NCBI GenBank assembly: GCA_937900415.1
Contig: CALCEY010000012.1
Coordinates: forward strand, 124,001 to 188,000
Reading direction: 5' to 3'
DNA length: 64,000 nt
Source: an uncultured Clostridia bacterium
GTDB taxonomy: Bacteria > Bacillota > Clostridia > Peptostreptococcales > Anaerovoracaceae
Shown: one piece after another, positions 43,527-51,294 of the stretch
Layout of the letters: each line of letters opens with the position of its first letter
Numbering within the stretch: position 1 is the first letter of the stretch
The notes under the pieces: generated by a model
Databases searched by the model: none
Seen by the model: the letters and a program-made list of their open reading frames with translations, nothing else
What the model was told of the DNA's origin: nothing
Made by a program: the position numbers and the translations under genes

Positions 43527-44377
43527 AATCTCTTATACACCTCATCTGATATATTACCGAATTCTTCCAGCGTTAACGTTTCAGCCCTTCTCGATGCATC
43601 TATTTCGGCCGCTTTGAGGCTCTCTGCTATAATTTCCCTGTTGGTTCCCCTTACCGTTTGCAGTGAATTCAAAAGCGTTTTTCTTCTTTGCCCGAAGCCG
43701 GCCTTAATACATTCAAAAAAAAGCTTTTTATCCTGAACCTCAACCGCTTTTTTCTCCCGAATCTTAAATTTAAGAACCACGGAATCAACCTTTGGCTGAG
43801 GGACAAAAACTGTTTTGGGAACGTCTGCAATTTTTTCTATCGTGCAATAATACTGTACTGCCGCAGAAATAGCTCCGTAAGCCTTGCTGCCGGGATCCGC
43901 CTTGATCCTGTCCGCAACTTCCTTCTGCATCATGACGGTAATGCTCTCGGCTTTTACCTCCTCCTCAAGAAGCTTCATTATGATGGGAGTCGTGATGTAA
44001 TATGGAAGGTTCCCTACTATTTTTACACTTTCAGACTGTTCCTCTTCAATGATTTTGTTCATATCAAGCTTTAATACGTCTTCATTTATAATCCTTACGT
44101 TTTCATATTCGCTCAATGTTTCTCCCAGTATCGGAATCAAGGAACTATCTACCTCCACGGCGATGACATTCTTTGCCCTCCGCGCTGCTTCAGCCGTTAT
44201 GACTCCGATCCCCGGGCCTATTTCAAGAACTGTATCCTTTTCATTTATATCAGTTCCCTCTATTATTTTATCTATTATATTTTTATCTGTGAGAAAGTTC
44301 TGACCAAGATTTTTTGAAAACTTAAAGCCGTATTTTTCCCGTATTTCTTTTATGGCTGACTGTTGATAAAGTTTCAT
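43523..44377 (-). CDS. rsmA: 16S rRNA dimethyladenosine transferase (KsgA)
   Basis: A 284-aa enzyme that dimethylates two adjacent adenines in the 3' hairpin of 16S rRNA. The SAM site is VLEIGPGIGVIT and the catalytic motif is IVGNLPYYITTPI (NLPY), with the N-terminal QNFLTD. It is encoded 22 bases after rnmV, the order usual in Firmicutes. Its end overlaps the start of the LTA-synthase gene. Confidence 0.97.
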   Translation of the reverse strand: MKLYQQSAIKEIREKYGFKFSKNLGQNFLTDKNIIDKIIEGTDINEKDTVLEIGPGIGVITAEAARRAKNVIAVEVDSSLIPILGETLSEYENVRIINEDVLKLDMNKIIEEEQSESVKIVGNLPYYITTPIIMKLLEEEVKAESITVMMQKEVADRIKADPGSKAYGAISAAVQYYCTIEKIADVPKTVFVPQPKVDSVVLKFKIREKKAVEVQDKKLFFECIKAGFGQRRKTLLNSLQTVRGTNREIIAESLKAAEIDASRRAETLTLEEFGNISDEVYKRL

Positions 44378-44398
44378 GCTGTTTCTCTCGTGTTTTTC

Positions 44399-44941
44399 TC
44401 ATATCTTTTTCAAGCCTTCCGAAAACTGCTCCCTCGTTATGCCGAAACGATTAAGCTTCTTTAAAAAGGCTCCGCTGTTTCCATAGCCTATTCCCAAAAC
44501 CTCTCCCAGCGCTTCTCTCCTCGCTTTTGAATCGGTATTTCCCGTAAGGCCGGCCGCCTGCATATCCTTTTCTGTAAACAGGTCGCCCTCGGTTTCCCTC
44601 GTAAATGAAATTTTTCTCAACGCCTCGGCAATATCCTCAGGCGTGGAGTTTTCGATTCCTATATCATTTCCCTTTTTAGCCTTCTTTCTCGGCATATAAA
44701 CATGCTTGCTTTTAGGAAATTTCTCGGAAATCCGTTTTCTGATCTCTTCTCCGGAAAAATCCGGGTCTGTCATTATTATAAGACCTTTTTCCTCATATGC
44801 TTTAGTCAGCAGCTTCCATGTTTCCTTTGAAATGCCAAACCCGTGAGTCTCTATTATCAGGGCGTCAACTGCCTTCTGTACTGCGGCCGTATCGTCTCTT
44901 CCCTCTACGACAATCACTTCTTTAATCCTCACCTTGTCCAT
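44399..44941 (-). CDS. rnmV: Ribonuclease M5
   Basis: A 180-aa Toprim-domain nuclease that matures 5S rRNA. The Toprim motifs are VVEGRDDTAAV (Glu) and IIMTDPDFSGEEIR (DxD). The C-terminal DUF4093-like part ends LNRFGITREQFSEGL. It is directly upstream of rsmA, as in Bacillus. Start by the ATG 20 bases after the divIC stop. Confidence 0.95.
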   Translation of the reverse strand: MDKVRIKEVIVVEGRDDTAAVQKAVDALIIETHGFGISKETWKLLTKAYEEKGLIIMTDPDFSGEEIRKRISEKFPKSKHVYMPRKKAKKGNDIGIENSTPEDIAEALRKISFTRETEGDLFTEKDMQAAGLTGNTDSKARREALGEVLGIGYGNSGAFLKKLNRFGITREQFSEGLKKI

Positions 44942-44965
44942 TTTTTAAATTTTCCTTTTGTATTT

Positions 44966-45550
44966 TTAAGGCTTGTCCTTTTGGTTACCGCCTGGCTCGC
45001 CGGCGGCATTTTCGTCTGAGCTGCCTGGCTCGCCGGCGGCCTCTTTGCCTGAATGGTCAGAAGATTCGCCGCTCTCAGAGGCTTCTGCTTCATCTGAATC
45101 CTTAATGTCGTTCTTGCTGTCGGGCAGAACGAAAAGTATCTCATTTTTCTTTATAAGCCTGAGAGTTTTTCGTGCCTGCTGTTCTATATATTCTGCAGAA
45201 TCTACATGTTCAAGCTCCGCGGTCAATTCTTCTTTTAACTGACTGAGCTCCGCCTGCCTTTCCATAAGACTGTCCTTTTCGCATTTAAGCTTAAAAAGCT
45301 TAAATGCCGAAAAGCCGACGGATACGACAAAAATAAGGAGAACCGCGCTTGTGGTAAGCCTTTTCACGTTTATAACTTTCTTCTTTTTTTTATTGTTTTT
45401 TTTCTCAGAAGAGTCTTTGTCTCTGCGCTCTATATCAAAGAGAGCCCCGCTGCTTTCTCCGGAGGAATAATCCTTCGCTCTTGCTTCTCTTACTGTGAAC
45501 GCTCTGTTTTTTTTCTCAAACTCCCTGAGCCTTTTCCCCTTTTTGCTCAT
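44966..45550 (-). CDS. divIC: Septum formation initiator (FtsB/DivIC family)
   Basis: A small bitopic division protein. It has a basic cytoplasmic N-terminus, one membrane helix (about 67-85), an extracytoplasmic coiled coil (LKCEKDSLMERQAELSQLKEEL) and the DivIC-type motif EYIEQQARKTLRLIKKNEILF. It ends in an unusual Gly/Ser/Glu-rich tail with a repeated AAGEPG; the DNA there holds a repeated CTGGCTCGCCGGCGGC. I start at the ATG 45550, preceded by GGTGA, and not the GTG three codons earlier. It overlaps yabQ. Confidence 0.88.
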   Translation of the reverse strand: MSKKGKRLREFEKKNRAFTVREARAKDYSSGESSGALFDIERRDKDSSEKKNNKKKKKVINVKRLTTSAVLLIFVVSVGFSAFKLFKLKCEKDSLMERQAELSQLKEELTAELEHVDSAEYIEQQARKTLRLIKKNEILFVLPDSKNDIKDSDEAEASESGESSDHSGKEAAGEPGSSDENAAGEPGGNQKDKP

Positions 45551-45905
45551 CTTTTTCACCGGTATTGATTTTCTTTTTTATTAAATTCCGCTCTGCGGTT
45601 TCCTTCACCTCAATTTGTCCGTTAATTATATCATAAAAGAATTTTCGCCACAACCAAAGGCCGGCCGCAAAGCATGCCGTTCCGGTAAAAGTAATTTTCC
45701 CGTTTTGGCAGTACATGGAAAAATCAGCTGCAAGTATGCCTATTACCATATATCCGAATATTCTTATGATAAGCTTTGACGCTTTGCTGTTCCCGGCAAA
45801 TCGGTTTATGAACAGGGTGAAGAAATCATATATAAGGTAGGCGCAAAGTCCGCAGTAGGTCATTACGACAATTACCACGGCCTGATTTTTTATCAGCTCT
45901 GTCAT
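45516..45905 (-). CDS. yabQ: Spore cortex protein YabQ
   Basis: A 129-aa membrane protein with about three to four hydrophobic segments (e.g. QAVVIVVMTYCGLCAYLIYDFF). In Bacillus YabQ sits in the outer spore membrane and is required for cortex formation. It is encoded 6 bases after yabP and overlaps divIC, the conserved yabP-yabQ-divIC order. Confidence 0.9.
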   Translation of the reverse strand: MTELIKNQAVVIVVMTYCGLCAYLIYDFFTLFINRFAGNSKASKLIIRIFGYMVIGILAADFSMYCQNGKITFTGTACFAAGLWLWRKFFYDIINGQIEVKETAERNLIKKKINTGEKDEQKGEKAQGV

Positions 45906-45911
45906 GGCTTC

Positions 45912-46175
45912 CTAACGCTTTCCGGGAAGCCTGAAGAATCTCCCTCTTTCCTTTAGCTTTTTTTCCGTATAATTTAAAGAACAGATTTTTCCCGTTACTA
46001 CGAGGAGTCCCTCCTGCAAATCCAGTTTTTCTATATTAAGGTTCTCTCCGGTAAGCTCTATGCCGCCCTCCTCAAGATTGGCCCAAAGAGTATCTTCATC
46101 AAAGGCGTCTACGTCAACTACTTGGCTTATGGTGATTTTTTCTCTGTTTTCCAAAGAAATATAATGGTTTTCCAT
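45912..46175 (-). CDS. yabP: Sporulation protein YabP
   Basis: An 87-aa YabP/YqfC-family protein. It opens NHYISLENREKITISQVVDVDAFDEDTLWANLEEGGIELTGENLNIEKL, the family core of short beta strands. In Bacillus it is a mother-cell (sigma-E) product. A TATAAT-like sequence and a dyad lie upstream, but I cannot assign the sigma factor. Its presence suggests a sporulating ancestor or present sporulation. Confidence 0.93.
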   Translation of the reverse strand: MENHYISLENREKITISQVVDVDAFDEDTLWANLEEGGIELTGENLNIEKLDLQEGLLVVTGKICSLNYTEKKLKERGRFFRLPGKR

Positions 46176-46178
46176 AAT

Positions 46179-46248
46179 ATATACATTCCCTTTCCTTTCA
46201 TGAATGTATATAAATTATATGGAATCACAGGCCGGTTCAGAACCGGCC
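46179..46248. other. Two dyads upstream of yabP
   Basis: ATATACATTC (46179-46188) and GAATGTATAT (46202-46211) form a dyad around the yabP ribosome site. GGCCGGTTC-A-GAACCGGCC (46230-46248) is a perfect 19-bp palindrome just after the M23 gene. The first may be a translation or transcription control site. The second lacks a U-run and is a poor terminator. Confidence 0.55.
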
Positions 46249-46258
46249 CTGCGTTGTT

Positions 46259-47950
46259 TTATACATAATTTGCCGGATTTACCGTCCTTCCGTTGACATG
46301 TATCTCAAAGTGACAGTGCGGTCCGGTACTTCTTCCCGTATTTCCTACCAGCGCAATTACCTGCCCCTGGTATACCTTCTGACCTGCGGAAACATTCAGT
46401 TTACTGCAATGAGCGTACAAGGTCCTGGTATTTCCCCCATGATTGATAACAACTGTATATCCGTAAGCACCGCTCCAACCGGCAGATACTACGGTTCCGC
46501 CGTCGGCTGCCTTTATCGGTGTTCCTGTTGAAGCTGCAAGGTCTATTCCTTCGTGCATCCTTCCCCATCTGTAGCCGTACGACGCATAAATTCCCACATT
46601 TACAGGCCTTATAAAGGTTCCCGTTCCTATCTTAGGCGGTACGCGTTTGGTTCCCTTTGTTATTATCTCATTTACAGGGGCTATAATTATCTCCTTATCC
46701 AGATCCTCTCTTTCTACCTGCTGCCCGTTATGTCTCGTGATTCTGGCCGTGATGCTGGCTCGTCCGTTGGAGCCTGCCCTTGTTACCATCTTTTCACCTT
46801 CGTAATAGTAGCTGGATTCCTTATATTCCGTTTCATACGGTATGCTTTCGGCTATCTTGGTTACTTCAACGGTTTCCAGAGTAAGAAGAGGAACTTCTTT
46901 CTCAACTTTCAGCTTATCTCCCTCATGGAGCATCGAACTGTCTGTGAGTCCCGGATTCATATCCTTCAATTCCGAAAGAGTCAGCCCCAGCTTATCACAT
47001 ATAGCATAAAGACTGTCTCCGGAAACTACCGTATACTCCGTAGCCGCCTGTCCTCCGCTGAGAATCTTTGATACCGCTGTTTCCAAGCTCGATACATTAG
47101 TCAGCTTTGTATTATACGGCTCTATTTCTATGTTCTCTACAAAGCCCACATATTCGTATTCTATATTGTCGTTATCTTCAAGATATATAGCTTTAACTTC
47201 TTCAAGAACTTCGTTTGCAATCTGCTCGCTCTCAACTATTACTAAAATATTTCCCTCTGCCTTTACGGCGTAAGCCTGGGTCTGTATTTCGTCCATATAT
47301 GTAAATCTCTTCAGGACGGTGTCGGAATCATCAATTTCCTTTCCGTAGGAAACTACAGGTCTGAAGGTTATATCCGTCTCGGGATTTATCTCTATATTAG
47401 AGCCATATTCCAAGGAAAGCTCGTCATTGACTATATCTAAAATCTCTAAAACATCAGACTGCTCCTTTACTATTCCGAGGGGTCTTCCGTTATATGAATA
47501 CTCATAGTCCGTAGCCCATGCGAAAACACCGACTATTCCTATGATGGCAAGGCCGATTATAGTTGCATCCTTTATGATGATTTTTTTCTGTTCTATAACC
47601 TTTATTCTGCCGTTATGAACTCTTCTGCCGAAGAGAACAAGCATTTTTACGACAAACCATAAAACTATATCGCAAGCTTTATCTATCGCGCTTATAAAGG
47701 CCGCGCAAATGGAAATCAAAAGGGACCAGCCTTCACCCGCGATTTTTCCCGCTTCTTCATTTATTTCGTCTGCCGCTTCTATTATGCTCCCCGCAATTTC
47801 CACCGTTTTGTTCCATACGACAGTTTTTGCATTATTTGCGTATTTCGCATCTTTTACGCTTTTTTCCTGTTTTTCTGTCTTTTTCGGTTTTTTTGGCTCT
47901 TTTCCCGAATTTTCTTCCTTTATCTTTTTTCCGAAGATAAATTTTGCCAT
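46259..47950 (-). CDS. M23 endopeptidase with LysM and G5 domains
   Basis: A 563-aa cell-wall hydrolase. A charged Lys-rich N-terminus (about 1-60) and hydrophobic segments (about 80-105, 125-150) anchor it. An extracytoplasmic region follows, with a LysM (TEYTVVSGDSLYAICDKLGLTLSELKDMNPGL), a G5 domain (VTKIAESIPYETEYKESSYYYEGEKMVTRAGSNG) and a C-terminal lysostaphin-type M23 domain. The Zn ligands are in HEGIDLA and HCHFEIH. The frame starts 13 codons earlier, but AGGAG before the ATG at 47950 decides. The start overlaps the dnaD-like gene by 31 bases. Confidence 0.93.
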   Translation of the reverse strand: MAKFIFGKKIKEENSGKEPKKPKKTEKQEKSVKDAKYANNAKTVVWNKTVEIAGSIIEAADEINEEAGKIAGEGWSLLISICAAFISAIDKACDIVLWFVVKMLVLFGRRVHNGRIKVIEQKKIIIKDATIIGLAIIGIVGVFAWATDYEYSYNGRPLGIVKEQSDVLEILDIVNDELSLEYGSNIEINPETDITFRPVVSYGKEIDDSDTVLKRFTYMDEIQTQAYAVKAEGNILVIVESEQIANEVLEEVKAIYLEDNDNIEYEYVGFVENIEIEPYNTKLTNVSSLETAVSKILSGGQAATEYTVVSGDSLYAICDKLGLTLSELKDMNPGLTDSSMLHEGDKLKVEKEVPLLTLETVEVTKIAESIPYETEYKESSYYYEGEKMVTRAGSNGRASITARITRHNGQQVEREDLDKEIIIAPVNEIITKGTKRVPPKIGTGTFIRPVNVGIYASYGYRWGRMHEGIDLAASTGTPIKAADGGTVVSAGWSGAYGYTVVINHGGNTRTLYAHCSKLNVSAGQKVYQGQVIALVGNTGRSTGPHCHFEIHVNGRTVNPANYV

Positions 47951-49191
47951 ATTTCCGCTTCTCCTATTCTCTGTTTTGCGCATGAGCACCTCTGACCGTC
48001 TTCTGTCAGACCTGTGTCATTGCATTGACTGCAAGAATATTTGATGTCTGTATAATCTTCTCTGAAATTATTTTCTGTCAGCAGCACAGCTCTTTCCTCT
48101 TCCAATAAGTTCAGGAGCCGCTTTGCCTCATTTCTTGCCTTTAAGTCTCCGCCAAGAACGCTTCTGGACATTTTTTTGCCTAATTCTATAAGCTGATGAT
48201 CAATTTCCTCTATTCTCGGAAGCCTGCTGTAAACCTCATGTTTTCTTTCTTCTGCTTCCTCCTCTGCTTTTCGTCTCAAATACTCATAATATTTATTTAA
48301 AACGGCTTGTGTAACCGTCACCTTGCTGTTCACACTGCGGCCTTCGTTTTTAGCTTCCTCATACCATTTTTCCAAAATACCGTTAACATATCTGATGTTG
48401 GGATTGGAAATAAACGAGCCCTTGCAGCAGGCGTCGGCTACTCTCTCTTCGTTGAAACCCATTTCATCAAACCATCTGTCGATTATCTCTTTTTCTGCCC
48501 TGGTAACTCCCCTTGTCAACCCCAGGCTGCGAAGAACTGCCTTATATCTGGCGCTGTTCCGTTCGAGAGTTTCAAGACGCTGCTTAACGTCTTCTTCAGT
48601 CTTAAGCCCGTCCGCAGTCCACTGAGCTATGACCTTGGATATATAGCTGACGGAGTCTTTGCCCTTTTCAAGACAGTAAACTATAGCTGAGGAAATGACT
48701 TCTTTCGTCGCATCAAGCTCAGTTATCCACGAGAAAACTTCTCTCGTATCTCTTACAGAAAGGGGCTTGCCCATTATGCTTTCCACCTCAAACAGCAGCT
48801 CTTTCAGCTCTGCGTCATAAAGAGGAACGCCTTTTCCTTCTCCATCTTTTTTTTCTTCACTTTCCACACCTCTGCCATACATCAGACTTCTCAGCTGCTT
48901 GAATTCTATGTCGTAATCTCCCTTTGCGCCAAAACCCCTCTGATATTTTCCAACGACTCCCATCTCAGCCCAGTAATTCCAGGCCTCTTCGATCTGTTCC
49001 TCCGAAAGGTCTAATTGTTTGGCCATATCCTTATAGGTCATATCCGCCTGATATTGGCTGTACAAAAGTCCGTAAAGATAAACTTTGACATAATCTCCGG
49101 GCGCCGCGGCCATATATTCGTTTATGAAAATATTTTCTACATCAGTGGAAAGCAGATAAAAATCTTTTACTTTCTCTCTATTAAAACTCAT
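47920..49191 (-). CDS. DnaD-domain replication protein with Zn-knuckle tail
   Basis: A 423-aa primosome-type protein. The N-terminal winged-helix-like part (about 1-110) is followed by two DnaD C-terminal-type domains (e.g. LSVRDTREVFSWITELDATKEVISSAI and LTRAEKEIIDRWFDEMGFNEERV). The last 35 residues carry a Zn-knuckle-like CSQCNDTGLTEDGQRCSC, similar to the N-terminus of DnaI/DnaC loaders. No loader ATPase gene adjoins here; the next gene is the M23 peptidase. Near dnaB and rplI. Confidence 0.88.
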   Translation of the reverse strand: MSFNREKVKDFYLLSTDVENIFINEYMAAAPGDYVKVYLYGLLYSQYQADMTYKDMAKQLDLSEEQIEEAWNYWAEMGVVGKYQRGFGAKGDYDIEFKQLRSLMYGRGVESEEKKDGEGKGVPLYDAELKELLFEVESIMGKPLSVRDTREVFSWITELDATKEVISSAIVYCLEKGKDSVSYISKVIAQWTADGLKTEEDVKQRLETLERNSARYKAVLRSLGLTRGVTRAEKEIIDRWFDEMGFNEERVADACCKGSFISNPNIRYVNGILEKWYEEAKNEGRSVNSKVTVTQAVLNKYYEYLRRKAEEEAEERKHEVYSRLPRIEEIDHQLIELGKKMSRSVLGGDLKARNEAKRLLNLLEEERAVLLTENNFREDYTDIKYSCSQCNDTGLTEDGQRCSCAKQRIGEAEIWQNLSSEKR

Positions 49192-49222
49192 TGTAATTTT
49201 ACTTTTATCCTGATTATATAAA

Positions 49223-49411
49223 TTATTCCGCCTTATTCAAATCGTAAAGGAGAGCCTCAAGACTTATGCCATGGCCTTTCGCGGCTTCTTCCAGTGTTTC
49301 TGTCATCGCTCCCGGACAACCTGAGCATGTAAGCAGATATTTCTGAAAAACTTTTTCATAGCCTTCCCTCATTTCCAATACCTGGGACACGGTCATTTCT
49401 TTTGTAATCAT
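49223..49411 (-). CDS. DUF1858 small protein
   Basis: A 62-aa protein with the DUF1858 pattern: MITKEMTVSQVLEMREGYEKVFQKYLLTCSGCPGA, holding a CxxC (CSGC). The family is widespread in anaerobes, sometimes fused to redox enzymes, and its function is unknown. GGAGG precedes the ATG. It lies between dnaB and the dnaD-like gene on the same strand. Confidence 0.9.
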   Translation of the reverse strand: MITKEMTVSQVLEMREGYEKVFQKYLLTCSGCPGAMTETLEEAAKGHGISLEALLYDLNKAE

Positions 49412-49432
49412 TTGCGTCTCCTCCTTGTGATG

Positions 49433-50746
49433 TTATAAAGCCTTATCGCTGAACTTAGTGTATCTTGCAACCCATGTCAGCTCTATCCTGTCCGTCGGAC
49501 CGCTTCTGTGCTTGGCCAAATTGACCTCGCATACGCCCGGCTTTTCTGTATTCTCATTGTAATAATCGTCCCTGTAAAGAAAGATAACTATATCGGCGTC
49601 CTGTTCTATTGAGCCTGACTCTCTCAGGTCGGAAAGCATAGGTCTTTTATCCTGTCTCTGTTCCGGCGCTCGCGAAAGCTGTGAGAGCACTATTACGGGA
49701 CAATCCATCTCGCGGGCTAGAAGCTTTAAATGTCTTGAAAGGGCGCTGACCTCCTGCTGCCTGCTGTCTGCGCGGCCGTCGAAGGTCATAAGCTGAAGAT
49801 AGTCTATTACTATCAAATCCAGGCCTTGTTCGGCCTTAAGCCTTCTGCATTTATTTCTCATTTCCATGACGGAAATTCCCGGCGTATCGTCGATTGCTAT
49901 TTTCGTTTCATTAAGTTCGTCAAGAGCTACGTTTATCCTGTCCCAGTCCTTTCTCTCCAAAGTACCTTTTTTCAATTTTTCAGATTCTACTCTTGCCTGC
50001 ATTGCTATAAGCCTTTGACCAAGCTGCTCCTGAGACATCTCCAGACTGAAAATAATCACCGAAGCGTTTGCCTTTACTGCGCTCTGCGCAGCTATGTTAA
50101 GTGCAAACGCCGTTTTTCCCATTCCGGGACGAGCGGCGATTATTATCAAATCCGATTTCTGAAGACCTGACGTTTTTTCATCCAGATGCTTAAAGCCCGT
50201 TGGAAGTCCCGTGGTATTGCCTCTGTTTCTTTCAGCGTCATCTATCATTTTCAGGTTTTTCATTAAAACATCCTGAATTTTGGCATAGTCATTTTTCTGG
50301 CGTTTCTGAGCTATGCGAAAGATATTGGCTTCCGCGTCGTTTATCAGTTCCTCTGCGTCCTGCTTTTCTTCATAGCCCTTAGCTGCTATTTCTTCGGAAG
50401 CGTTTATGAGCTGTCTCGTCATGGCTTTTTCAGCCACTATTTTTGCATATTCGCCGGCATTGGCCGTTGACGGAACTTCTGATGTAAGAGTTCCTATGTA
50501 GAGTCTGCCTCCCACCATGTCCAGCGCCTTATGAGTCTTAAGGTCTTCACATACGGTGAGCATGTCCACAGCGCTGTTTTCACGATACAGCCTCATTATT
50601 GAACTGAAAATTTCTCTATGGCTTTCATTATAGAAGTCCTCGGCCCTCACTTCTTCAACCACGTCCAGCAAGGCGTCCTTGCTGAGCATACAAGCGCCAA
50701 GGGCTGATCTTTCTGCCTCTTCGTTATGCGGAGGTATTCTTTCCAT
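49433..50746 (-). CDS. dnaB: Replicative DNA helicase DnaB
   Basis: A 437-aa hexameric 5'-3' helicase. The N-terminal domain starts PPHNEEAERSALGACMLSKDAL. A linker leads to the RecA-like motor with Walker A ARPGMGKTAF, Walker B LIVIDYLQLM and the arginine finger region VILSQLSRAPEQRQDKRPMLSDLRESGSIEQDAD. It is downstream of gdpP-rplI, the usual rplI-dnaB order. Confidence 0.97.
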   Translation of the reverse strand: MERIPPHNEEAERSALGACMLSKDALLDVVEEVRAEDFYNESHREIFSSIMRLYRENSAVDMLTVCEDLKTHKALDMVGGRLYIGTLTSEVPSTANAGEYAKIVAEKAMTRQLINASEEIAAKGYEEKQDAEELINDAEANIFRIAQKRQKNDYAKIQDVLMKNLKMIDDAERNRGNTTGLPTGFKHLDEKTSGLQKSDLIIIAARPGMGKTAFALNIAAQSAVKANASVIIFSLEMSQEQLGQRLIAMQARVESEKLKKGTLERKDWDRINVALDELNETKIAIDDTPGISVMEMRNKCRRLKAEQGLDLIVIDYLQLMTFDGRADSRQQEVSALSRHLKLLAREMDCPVIVLSQLSRAPEQRQDKRPMLSDLRESGSIEQDADIVIFLYRDDYYNENTEKPGVCEVNLAKHRSGPTDRIELTWVARYTKFSDKAL

Positions 50747-50847
50747 ACATTTCTCCCGTAAATATACTAAATGCCTGAGCTCTTTCTAAGGATTCCGGGT
50801 TTAACCCTCTTCCCTGAGCAAGCTCCCGTCAGGCTGCTTTTCTTGCG

Positions 50848-51294
50848 TTATTCCGCTTCCACCACGACCTTGAGCTGCGCTGTAACCTCAGGATACAGTT
50901 TTACATCTACGGAGACCTCTCCGATTTGCTTTATCGTGGAGCTCAGCTGAATTTTCTTTTTATCCAATTCTATGCCATGCTGTGCTTTAAGAGCCTCTGC
51001 AATGTCTTTTGAGGTTATAGACCCGAAAATTTTTCCGCTGTCGCCTACCTTAGTTTTTATCCTCACCGAAAGCTTGTTCAGCTCATCGGCTCTGACCTGT
51101 GCGTCGGCTTTTTCCTCTGCCTTTTTCTTGGCGGCTATGGCTTTCTGCTTTTCCAGACTTCTTACGTTTCCTTCTGTGGCTTCCTTGGCATATCCCTTTG
51201 GCAGCAGCATGTTTCTGGCATACCCGTCGCTGACCTTTACCACATCTCCGGCTTTGCCGGTTCCTTTTACATCTTTATTTAATATAACTATCAT
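50848..51294 (-). CDS. rplI: 50S ribosomal protein L9
   Basis: A 148-aa ribosomal protein with the signature N-terminus MIVILNKDVKGTGKAGDVVKVSDGYARNMLLPKGYA, a long connecting helix rich in Lys/Ala, and a C-terminal domain. Its start overlaps the gdpP stop by 4 bases (ATGA type), the common gdpP-rplI-dnaB arrangement. Confidence 0.98.
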   Translation of the reverse strand: MIVILNKDVKGTGKAGDVVKVSDGYARNMLLPKGYAKEATEGNVRSLEKQKAIAAKKKAEEKADAQVRADELNKLSVRIKTKVGDSGKIFGSITSKDIAEALKAQHGIELDKKKIQLSSTIKQIGEVSVDVKLYPEVTAQLKVVVEAE

